From Bacillota bacterium (lineage in GTDB: Bacteria; Bacillota; Ch66; Ch109): 64,000 nucleotides of DNA. Position numbers and translations under genes: made by a program. The stretch spans positions 98,350 through 162,349 of the forward strand of contig JABLWZ010000007.1 in the NCBI GenBank assembly GCA_013178275.1, in the 5' to 3' direction. Positions 42,647 to 51,739 of the stretch are shown here, piece by piece; the stretch's first letter is position 1; each line of letters opens with the position of its first letter. The notes under the pieces are model-generated. The model worked only from the letters and a program-made list of their open reading frames with translations, did no database searches and was not told where the DNA came from.

Positions 42647-43522
42647 CTACTCCAGGTAAAAATACTCCTCGCAGTACCCGGCCGCCGGCCGCAGCTTATG
42701 GTAGCTGCGGGAAAACCGCAGGCGGGGATTGATCCCCTGGACCAGCGCCTCGGTCGGCTTCTCGTAGACCCAGCGGCATACCTCGGAGGTGTCCAGGTCC
42801 AGCAGTTTGCAGGCCTCCAGGGAGGGGCAGTAGTTCCCCGAGTGAAACACGATGCGTCTTCCGCTTTTCTCCACCACCGGGGCCTCCCCGGCCCCGATCC
42901 CCAGCTTCAGGCACAGCAACTGGTAGGCCTGGTCCAGGTCGTCCCCGGTCAGCCCCTCCAGCACGTGCGGGTTCTCCCGCAGCCAGCGGAGCCGCTTGGC
43001 CAGAAGCTCAGCCTCCAGGCCGCGGGCCTTTTCCCGGTCCATCCCCAAAAACCGCTTCACGTGCTCCCGGATGTCCTCGGCGTAGAGCTTCGCGCACTCG
43101 TCCCGCAGCACCCCCGACACCACCTCGGTGGCGGCCCCGGCCCGCTGCACGATCTCCCGGCAGCCCAGGTCTATCCTCCGGCGCCCCTGCTCCAGGGCGT
43201 CCTTGATACCGTAACCGTAGACCAGCGTAGAAACCTTGGCCCAGACCGTCGCAGTGGCGCACATCGGGCAGGGTTCGTGGGTGGACACCAGCACGCAGCC
43301 GGCAAGGTCCTTCCCGAACAGCCGCGACGCCTCCCGGATCGCCTTCATCTCGGCGTGGGCCGTGGGGTCCTGGTCGGTCTCCTCGGTGTCGTGGGCCCGG
43401 GCGATCACCCCGCCGCCCTTCACCATCACCGCTCCAAACCCCTTGTTGCCCGTCTGCAGGGACCGCTTGGCCTCCTGGAAGGCCTCCCGCATATAAGACT
43501 GGTAGCTGTCGTTCGATTCCAA
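42647..43522 (-). CDS. Nucleoside/cytidine-deaminase-like protein with extra C-terminal domain
   Basis: 291 residues, TTG start (AGGGG a little upstream). The first 150 are a zinc deaminase of the CDA/dCMP-deaminase superfamily: HAE in PTAHAEMKAIRE and PCPMC in THEPCPMCATATV. The last 140 form a separate domain ending FHSGNYCPSLEACKLLDLDT and RFSRSYHKLRPAAGYCEEYF, with conserved-looking Cys/His/aromatic residues; I cannot name it. tRNA adenosine deaminase, guanine deaminase and nucleoside deaminase all share the first half. Located just after pyrG, which suggests pyrimidine metabolism. Confidence 0.82.
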   Translation of the reverse strand: MESNDSYQSYMREAFQEAKRSLQTGNKGFGAVMVKGGGVIARAHDTEETDQDPTAHAEMKAIREASRLFGKDLAGCVLVSTHEPCPMCATATVWAKVSTLVYGYGIKDALEQGRRRIDLGCREIVQRAGAATEVVSGVLRDECAKLYAEDIREHVKRFLGMDREKARGLEAELLAKRLRWLRENPHVLEGLTGDDLDQAYQLLCLKLGIGAGEAPVVEKSGRRIVFHSGNYCPSLEACKLLDLDTSEVCRWVYEKPTEALVQGINPRLRFSRSYHKLRPAAGYCEEYFYLE

Positions 43523-43550
43523 AAGCCCTAGCCCCTCTCAAGCAGCAGTC

Positions 43551-45203
<1,653 letters not shown>

Positions 45204-45238
45204 TCACCCTCTCATAAAGATTAAGTCATATACGTGGA

Positions 45239-45263
45239 GACAGCGGGTTGTTGGCCCGCTGTC
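45239..45263 (-). other. Hairpin between metallohydrolase gene and pyrG
   Basis: GACAGCGGG / CCCGCTGTC, perfect 9 bp, loop TTGTTGG on the plus strand. No T-run follows on the minus strand. Perhaps an mRNA processing or pausing structure in the pyrG leader. Confidence 0.45.
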
Positions 45264-45264
45264 C

Positions 45265-45915
45265 TTATTTCTCGGTCGGTTGTTCGGGGTAGTTGAGGAT
45301 TACCACCTCGGTCTGCTGTGGAAGCGTATCCTCGGTGATGTTCAGGCTGTCCAGTTTCTTTGGTTTAGAATAAAAACGGGTAAAATTCTCTACCGGCTCC
45401 AGCCGCAGCAGCAGGCACGGGGTTTGGAAGTGCATGGGGATTATCACCCGCGGCTGCAGGGCCTCGGCCACTTGGCGGGCTCCCTCCGCGTCGATGGTAT
45501 AAACCGAACCCACCGGGACCATCAGCACGTCCACCGGCTTCAGCTTTTCCACCAGCGAAGCATCCAACTGGTGCCCCAGGTCGCCGCAGTGGACCACCCG
45601 CAGACCGTCGATGACAAACCGGTAGACGATATTCCTGCCCCTCTGGGCTCCCTGGTGAGGGTCGTGAAAGGTGGAAAATCCTTCGATAGAAACGTCCTTG
45701 AACGGGTGTGGGCCGGGGGTATCGATCACTTCAGGCTTACCTGGCAGTACGCCTACCGCGTTGTGGTCGTGGTGACCGTGGCTGACGGTGACGACATCCA
45801 CCACCTCGCGCGGCAGCGGGTATCCCACCGAATCACCCGAGGGGTCGGTCATGACCTTGACCCCGTTCTCGCTGGTCATTATAAAACCCGCGTGTCCAAG
45901 CCAGCGAATCTCCAT
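45265..45915 (-). CDS. Metallo-beta-lactamase-fold hydrolase (UPF0173-like)
   Basis: 216 residues, ATG preceded by GGAGGAGC. Metal-binding HGHHDH in VVTVSHGHHDHNAVG, further ligands in VVHCGDLGH and PMHFQ; opening MEIRWLGHAGFIMTS is the UPF0173/YtkL type. Substrate unknown. Located between pyrG and rpoE; such hydrolases are often housekeeping with a nucleotide- or ester-related role, but no assignment is safe. Confidence 0.87.
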   Translation of the reverse strand: MEIRWLGHAGFIMTSENGVKVMTDPSGDSVGYPLPREVVDVVTVSHGHHDHNAVGVLPGKPEVIDTPGPHPFKDVSIEGFSTFHDPHQGAQRGRNIVYRFVIDGLRVVHCGDLGHQLDASLVEKLKPVDVLMVPVGSVYTIDAEGARQVAEALQPRVIIPMHFQTPCLLLRLEPVENFTRFYSKPKKLDSLNITEDTLPQQTEVVILNYPEQPTEK

Positions 45916-45924
45916 AAGCTCCTC

Positions 45925-46350
45925 CTATTCCTCTTCCAGCAGGTCGTCCTCTTCCTTGCTCCGCCACTCCACCAGCTCCAGGTGGCGGACCAGACTCGAA
46001 CCTTCCTCCCGAGGATCGATCAGTCTCAATCGGGTCTTCACTCCCCGGGTCAGCTCCCCCTTATTGGAAAGCCGTTTAATCAGGGTTATCCTCCGCAGGG
46101 TCTTGGTGGGCTGACCCGAGCGAAGCGTCCAGCGCCCCTCCCCCAGGTAGCTGAAACGGGTGTCCAGGTTAAGCTGGGTATAGATGGCGGCGGCCGCCCG
46201 GGACCACTGCTCCGAGGACACCGGCTTCGCGTTGAGGATCTCCTCGATCAATTCCCGAAAGTACACGGGTTCCCCCCGCTGCTTGAGTATATGAAATGCC
46301 AGATCCACTTCGGACATTTCCGAAATATCGTATTCTCTTTCGCTCTTCAA
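45925..46350 (-). CDS. rpoE: RNA polymerase delta subunit
   Basis: 141 residues, TTG start behind GAGGGACGG. The HARE-HTH domain (SEVDLAFHILKQRGEPVYFR, ELIEEILNAK, AIYTQLNLDTRFSYLGEGRW) is characteristic. The C-terminal acidic tail is short compared with Bacillus and ends EEEDDLLEEE. Delta increases recycling and specificity of RNA polymerase in Firmicutes. Its location near pyrG and argS is the usual one. A HARE-HTH protein other than RpoE is possible because of the modified tail. Confidence 0.83.
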   Translation of the reverse strand: MKSEREYDISEMSEVDLAFHILKQRGEPVYFRELIEEILNAKPVSSEQWSRAAAAIYTQLNLDTRFSYLGEGRWTLRSGQPTKTLRRITLIKRLSNKGELTRGVKTRLRLIDPREEGSSLVRHLELVEWRSKEEDDLLEEE

Positions 46351-46470
46351 TTCCGTCCCTCACTTCTGGCAGATTCACATTTCCTTTTTTGGGGTTTTCT
46401 TTATTCTACTCAAACCATAGTTTTTCCTGCCGGATAAAATAATTTCCTCTCCTATTTTACATATGTTTTT

Positions 46471-48153
46471 TTACATGCGCTCGGGAGCGTCTACCCCAAG
46501 GATGGCCAGGGTGTTCAGGAGCGCGGTCTGCACCGTCAGCACCAAGATCAGTCGGGCGTTCCGAAGACCCTTATCCTCGACCAGGACCCGGCAGGCATTG
46601 TAATAGGTATGAAAAAGGGAGGCCAGTTCCAGGGCGTAGTGCGCGAGCCGGTGCGGCTCCCGGGTCTTCGCCGCCGCGGCCGTCACCAGCGGCAGTTCCG
46701 CCACCTTATTCAGAATAGCCAGCTCCATGGGCTCTGTCAATAACGAGAGCTGAGTTCCCTTGATCGTCGGCATCTCCAGCCCCGCCTCGCGGGCCTGGCG
46801 GATGATGCTGCAGATTCGCGCGTGCGCGTACTGGATGTAAAAGACCGGGTTCTCGTTGGTCTGGGACTTGGCCAGGTCGAGGTCGAAGTCCAGGTGCGAC
46901 TCGGCGCTCCGCATCACGAAGAAGTAGCGGGCCGCGTCCTTCCCCACGTCCTCAATCAGCTCCTCCAGGGACACGTACTGCCCGGTACGTTTCGACATCC
47001 GCACCGGCTCCCCTCCCCGATACAGCCTCACCATCTGGGTCAGGATGACCTCCAGGCGCTCGGGGTCCATGTCCAGGGCCTGCAGGGCGCCCTTCATGCG
47101 GGGTACGTGACCGTGGTGGTCGGCCCCCCAGATGTTTATCACCAGGTCGAATCCCCGCTGGAACTTGTTCTGGTGGTAGGCGATATCCGAGGCGAAGTAG
47201 GTCGGCAGCCCGTTGCTGCGAACCACCACCTCATCCTTCTCGTCCCCGAACCGGCTGGAGCGGAACCAGAGCGCCCCCTCCTTCTCGTAGACGAAGTCTC
47301 TTTCCTTCAGGACGTTCAGGGTTTTGGCCACCGAGCCGTTGTCGTAGAGCTGCTGCTCGCTGAACCAGACGTCGAACCTGACCCCGAACTCTTCCAGGGT
47401 CTTTTTGATCGCCGCCTGCTTCTCGCGGAGGGTAAACTCCACCAGCATCTCCCGGCGCAGGGCCGCATCCACGTTCACATACTTGTCCTTGTACTTCTTC
47501 ACGAAGCGGCCGATCGTCTCCACCAGGTCCTCCCCGTGGTAGCCGTCCTCGGGCAGCGGCGCCTGCTGACCCAGGGCCTGGAAGTAACGCGCCTCCAGCG
47601 ACTCGGACAGCTTCTCGATCTGGTTGCCCGCGTCGTTGATGTAAAACTCCCGCTGCACCTTGAACCCCGCCGCCGCCAGGAGGTTCGACAGCGAATCCCC
47701 CAGCGCCGCTCCCCGGGCGTGCCCGACGTGCAGCAGGCCGGTCGGGTTGGCGCTCACGAACTCCACCTGCACCTTTTCCCCCCGGCCGACATTCACCGAT
47801 CCGTACTTTTTGCCCGCCTTGAGGACCTCGGGAGGCACCCCCCAGACCCAGTGGGGATTGAGGTAAAAATTAACAAAACCCGGCCCCGCCACCTCGAGTC
47901 GCTCGACCCCGGTGTCGGCCGGATCAAAATGCTTGACCAGCGTCTCCGCTATCTGCCTCGGCGCCTTGCGCTCCGCTCGGGCCAACAACATCGCCAGGTT
48001 GGCCGCCAGGTCACCGTGGTTTTTCTCCCTTGGCACCTCCAGAGAAAAAGGAGGCAGTTCATCGAAAGAGAGTTCTCCCGCTTTCTTAGCGGCCTCGGCC
48101 GCCTCCAGGACCCTCTTTTCTATCTTGTCCCTCAGCTTTAAAGCAAGACTCAT
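46471..48153 (-). CDS. argS: Arginyl-tRNA synthetase
   Basis: 560 residues, class I synthetase. HIGH-type motif HVGHARGA, KMSK-type motif VRMSKRTGQ, N-terminal Add1 domain (LPPFSLEVPREKNHGDLAAN), C-terminal anticodon-binding DALR domain (LAHYALELASLFHTYYNACR). Complete. ATG at 48153; the ribosome site AAGGAGGG lies unusually 13 bases before it, in the loop and 3' arm of a hairpin (48160-48186). Followed on the strand by rpoE. Confidence 0.98.
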   Translation of the reverse strand: MSLALKLRDKIEKRVLEAAEAAKKAGELSFDELPPFSLEVPREKNHGDLAANLAMLLARAERKAPRQIAETLVKHFDPADTGVERLEVAGPGFVNFYLNPHWVWGVPPEVLKAGKKYGSVNVGRGEKVQVEFVSANPTGLLHVGHARGAALGDSLSNLLAAAGFKVQREFYINDAGNQIEKLSESLEARYFQALGQQAPLPEDGYHGEDLVETIGRFVKKYKDKYVNVDAALRREMLVEFTLREKQAAIKKTLEEFGVRFDVWFSEQQLYDNGSVAKTLNVLKERDFVYEKEGALWFRSSRFGDEKDEVVVRSNGLPTYFASDIAYHQNKFQRGFDLVINIWGADHHGHVPRMKGALQALDMDPERLEVILTQMVRLYRGGEPVRMSKRTGQYVSLEELIEDVGKDAARYFFVMRSAESHLDFDLDLAKSQTNENPVFYIQYAHARICSIIRQAREAGLEMPTIKGTQLSLLTEPMELAILNKVAELPLVTAAAAKTREPHRLAHYALELASLFHTYYNACRVLVEDKGLRNARLILVLTVQTALLNTLAILGVDAPERM

Positions 48154-48159
48154 TATGGC

Positions 48160-48186
48160 AATGGTTCCCTCCTTGACGGAACCATT
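48160..48186 (-). promoter_or_regulatory. Hairpin holding the argS ribosome site
   Basis: Minus strand AATGGTTCC / GGAACCATT (plus 48178-48186 and 48160-48168) with the AAGGAGG site in its 9-base loop and start of the second arm. When closed it would limit access, when open allow translation. Structure seen; regulation is inference. Confidence 0.5.
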
Positions 48187-48253
48187 TTCTCATATCCCCC
48201 CCGGGCTGTCAAACAGCGATTTTGTAAAATAAAAACCACCCTGGCGCATCGCC

Positions 48254-50047
48254 CTAATTGCCGTACTGGCGGCGGTTGTTATCCTCGTCTTGTTCCTGGA
48301 CCTGGTTCCCGCTGTCCACCACCACCGTCCCCCGGCCGCTGGACGGGCAGTTGAAGGTGTAAGACCGGCCGGGCGGCAGCCCCGCCAGGCTCTGTTTCCA
48401 GCCGTCCCCGTCCGGCTCCTCCAGCACCACCGTAAACGGGCCCGCCGGCTGCGACCCCTGGTTTTGGACCTGGATGATCAGGTAGTTCCGCTCACCGCGG
48501 CGGTTCACCTCCGCGCTCTTCACCACCAGGTCGGGCAGATCCCCGCTTACTATATTATTGACCGGATTCTGGTCCCCAGACTCGGCCGGCGCGGGTTTTT
48601 CCGGCCTTAGACCCAGGAACTCGCGGCTGGAAGCGGCGGCCTCACCGCCGGCCTCCCTCTCGATAAGGTCCAGGATCTCGGCGGTCGAAACCTCCCGGTA
48701 CTGGTACTTGGCGGCCAGGGCCTTCCAGACCTTCAGCAGCCCCTCGTTTCCGATCCTGCCCTCCAGGGACTCCCAGAACATCGAGCCCCCGTAATAGGCT
48801 AGGGTATAGTACTCCGAGTGGTCGGTAAACTCCGACAGCGGCCGCAGGATCCGCCCGGGCGGGCTCACCGTGCTCCTCGGGACGCCCGCGCCTCTGTACT
48901 GCGCGCGGAGAAACAGCTCGCTCGACCAGACCGCCAGCCCCTCGTCGATCCAGGGTTCCTTGCACTGGTCGGTGCCCACCAGCCCATACCACCACTGGTG
49001 CGCCACCTCGTGCGAGATCAGGGGCCACCACTGCCTCAGGTCGCTCTTGCCGTACTCCCGGGTGTTGATCATGGCCAGCATCGGGTACTCCATACCGCTG
49101 AGCCCGTCCATCGGAACCTCCACCAGGCTGAACTGGCCGTAGGGGTAAGCGTAGGAGAAAGCCTCCCCATAAAACCGCAGCGCCTGGCTGGCCGCGTGCA
49201 GCGCGGTGCGGCCGTTCCCCTCGTGGCCCTTCCGCGAGTACCCCTTCAGGGTCAACTCCCCGTCCTTTAGGGTCTCCAGGTAAAAATCGCTGGAGGCCAC
49301 CAGGGCAAAGTCCCTCACCCGCTCCGCCTTAATCACCAGGAGCTTCAGGCCGTCCTTCAGTATCTCCTCCCTCACCTGCTTCCCGGTGGAGGCCACCACC
49401 TGCTCGGTAGGCAACACCAGGTTCACCTGGTAATCGGCCACCTGGCTGTAGAAGGGGTCGCCGAGGCGGTAGTACTGGTCGTTCTTCCATCCCGACTCGT
49501 CCGCCACCGCCAGCACCGGGTACCAGCTGGAGAGCATGGTCACCCCGTCGAACTGGCCGAAACGGTATTCAGCCAGGGGGATGTTCACCTGGAACCGGAC
49601 CTCGACGACCACCTGGCCGCCGGGCTTTAGGCGGTTTTTCAGCGGTACCCGGAGCAGGGTGTCCGTCACCTGGCCGGGGACCACCTCGCTGTTCACCTTG
49701 ACCTCCAGCACGTCCATCCCGCCGGGGCCAAACCCCATCGGGTAAGCCTCGGCCGGGGCCGGGGTCCGGTCCGCGGAACGGAAGGCATTCGGGTAGAGGT
49801 GGAAGAAAAGCTCGTTCAGGTCGTGGGACTGCTCGTTAATCAGCCCCACCTTACAGGACCCCGACAGCAGTCGGGTCTTGGGCTGCAGGCTGGCGTCGAT
49901 CACGTAGCTGCGGGCGGGTCCCGGTACCGTCTGCCCCTTTTCGGCGGGTTTCTGGGCCGAGGACGGGGCCGAGGGACGGTAAAAAAAGAACGCCCCCACG
50001 GCGACCGCCATGATAACGAGGAGCGGTAAAAGGTAACGTCGAAGCAA
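48254..50047 (-). CDS. Exported M1-family metallopeptidase with CARDB domain
   Basis: 597 residues, TTG start with GGAGG at good spacing. One N-terminal helix (YLLPLLVIMAVAVGAFFFYR) anchors it outside. The M1 zinc site is HEVAHQWW, with the third ligand Glu 18 residues on in DEGLAVW; GMEYPML corresponds to the aminopeptidase GAMEN exopeptidase motif. The last 90 residues form a CARDB-like adhesion domain (DLVVKSAEVNRRGERNYLII ... VQEQDEDNNRRQYG). It would trim peptides at the surface. Last gene of the surface-protein operon. Confidence 0.9.
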   Translation of the reverse strand: MLRRYLLPLLVIMAVAVGAFFFYRPSAPSSAQKPAEKGQTVPGPARSYVIDASLQPKTRLLSGSCKVGLINEQSHDLNELFFHLYPNAFRSADRTPAPAEAYPMGFGPGGMDVLEVKVNSEVVPGQVTDTLLRVPLKNRLKPGGQVVVEVRFQVNIPLAEYRFGQFDGVTMLSSWYPVLAVADESGWKNDQYYRLGDPFYSQVADYQVNLVLPTEQVVASTGKQVREEILKDGLKLLVIKAERVRDFALVASSDFYLETLKDGELTLKGYSRKGHEGNGRTALHAASQALRFYGEAFSYAYPYGQFSLVEVPMDGLSGMEYPMLAMINTREYGKSDLRQWWPLISHEVAHQWWYGLVGTDQCKEPWIDEGLAVWSSELFLRAQYRGAGVPRSTVSPPGRILRPLSEFTDHSEYYTLAYYGGSMFWESLEGRIGNEGLLKVWKALAAKYQYREVSTAEILDLIEREAGGEAAASSREFLGLRPEKPAPAESGDQNPVNNIVSGDLPDLVVKSAEVNRRGERNYLIIQVQNQGSQPAGPFTVVLEEPDGDGWKQSLAGLPPGRSYTFNCPSSGRGTVVVDSGNQVQEQDEDNNRRQYGN

Positions 50048-50064
50048 GATGGTTCCTCCTCACC

Positions 50065-51708
50065 CTAACCGGCATTAATCAGGCGGTCGCGGTAGTCCTT
50101 CTTCATGTCGTTCTGCATGAACTCCCGCAGTCCGTCCAGCAGTACCGCCGCCTCCGCCCGGGTCAGCGTCTCGTTGGGGAAAAACCGGTAGCTGCTAGCC
50201 CCCGACTCGCCCATACCCTCTAACAGGCCAAGTTCACTGGCCACATACACCGAGTCCCTCGCCCAGGAAGGGATGCTCGCGTCATCCAGGTAACGGGTCC
50301 GGTAGCTCGGATTGGGAGCCAGCGAATCCAGTCCCAGCACCCGGACGACGATGGTCACTGCCTGGGCCCGGGTCAGCGACCCCTCGGGGTAGAAAAGCCC
50401 CTGCCTCACCCCGCTGATCGCGCCCCGGCGCACCATCTCCTTGATCTGCGGGAAGCTGGCATAGGTGGTCGGCACATCCGCGAAAGGAGACACCTCCGGG
50501 GCTGTCGTCCTGCGCCCGGCCGTCCTCGGGGCGGTTTCCACCGGGGCCTGCATGCTCGTCAGCATGGCCACCGCCCGGGTGAAATCACCCCGGGAGATCT
50601 CCAGGCTCGGCCCGAAGCTGGTCAGTCCGTGGTCAAACGCCCCCACGCTGACCATGCGGGTTATCTCATCCTGGGCCCAGTGGCCGCGGATATCTTTCAT
50701 GGTAAAGACCGGCAGCCGCTTGTGCCGGGGGACCGAGTTCAGCTTGTAGTCCTGGGTGTCCTGGTTGCGCCAGTCGGCTACCTCCTCCCCGTCCTCATCG
50801 AAATAGGGCAGGTCGTAGCTGCAGTGCAGCACGTTCTCCTCCTGCTCCAGCAGGTCGTACCCGCCGGCGAAGCTGATCCCGCTCGCGCCGGTCTCCTGGT
50901 AGTTCAGGCTCTTGGTCCGGTTGAAAGAGACCTGGAGATTCACGTTGCCGTCCCATTCCACCGTCTCCTCGGACGTGCCCGTGGCGCCGGCGGTCGACTG
51001 GGCCCGGTAAGAACTCAGGTTGCAGCTTATCTTGCGGGTCTCGGTGGAGCCCCAGAAGTGGTTGTATCCCACCGTTTCCCCCTGCATGTCGACCGTCAGG
51101 GTACCCTGGTCCTTGTTGATCTCGTAGACCTTGCGGCTGCTCCAGCCCCCCGAGAAATAGTCCACCCCCGGCCGGTGGTCGAATACCGACGACTGGTTGA
51201 ACTGGTAGCCGTCCTTGGCCAGCTTGTAGGTGGCCTTGTTCGAGCCGACGCTCGCCGTTATCGACTCGTTGAAGCTCTTCAGCGTGGTCACCTGGGTGGT
51301 CTGCCCCCCCTGGTCGACGTTGCTCACCACCAGGCCTATGGTGCGGGTCATCTTGATCCCCTTCTCCTTGTTCTCCAGCTTATAGGTGTAGGACTGGCTG
51401 GTGGTCCCCCCGGTTCCCCCCCGGCCGCCGCTGAACTTCAGTTCCCCGGTCACCAGCACCGGTTCCCCGGTCACAAACACCAGCTCCTGGTACTGCTGCT
51501 CATTGCGGATACCGCCCTCGAAACCCAGCGGGTTGGACACCAGGTCGGGCCAGTTGGTGGGCATCAGGGTGGTCGTCACGGTCGCGGCCCGGGCCGGCGA
51601 CGGGACGATCGATCCCGCCAGCAGGCAGGCTGTCAGGCAGACCACCGCCAGCAGACGACCCGTCCTCTTCTTCCCGGTAGTACCCCGGTTTCCCATAGCC
51701 AACCTCAT
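50065..51708 (-). CDS. S-layer-homology protein with three C-terminal SLH domains
   Basis: 547 residues, ATG with AGGAGG eight bases before. A signal peptide (LLAVVCLTACLLAGSIVPSP) is followed by about 300 residues of beta-rich sequence of no known family (repeated Thr/Ser/Gly, aromatic strands). Residues about 345-535 hold three SLH domains: MKDIRGHWAQDEITRMVSVG, FADVPTTYASFPQIKEMVRR and LDDASIPSWARDSVYVASEL, which bind pyruvylated wall polymer. Structural or binding surface protein; 18 bp before the M1 gene and 32 bp after the larger SLH gene. Confidence 0.9.
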   Translation of the reverse strand: MRLAMGNRGTTGKKRTGRLLAVVCLTACLLAGSIVPSPARAATVTTTLMPTNWPDLVSNPLGFEGGIRNEQQYQELVFVTGEPVLVTGELKFSGGRGGTGGTTSQSYTYKLENKEKGIKMTRTIGLVVSNVDQGGQTTQVTTLKSFNESITASVGSNKATYKLAKDGYQFNQSSVFDHRPGVDYFSGGWSSRKVYEINKDQGTLTVDMQGETVGYNHFWGSTETRKISCNLSSYRAQSTAGATGTSEETVEWDGNVNLQVSFNRTKSLNYQETGASGISFAGGYDLLEQEENVLHCSYDLPYFDEDGEEVADWRNQDTQDYKLNSVPRHKRLPVFTMKDIRGHWAQDEITRMVSVGAFDHGLTSFGPSLEISRGDFTRAVAMLTSMQAPVETAPRTAGRRTTAPEVSPFADVPTTYASFPQIKEMVRRGAISGVRQGLFYPEGSLTRAQAVTIVVRVLGLDSLAPNPSYRTRYLDDASIPSWARDSVYVASELGLLEGMGESGASSYRFFPNETLTRAEAAVLLDGLREFMQNDMKKDYRDRLINAG

Positions 51709-51739
51709 GCTCCCGTCCTCCTAATCAAAACAGGTTTTC

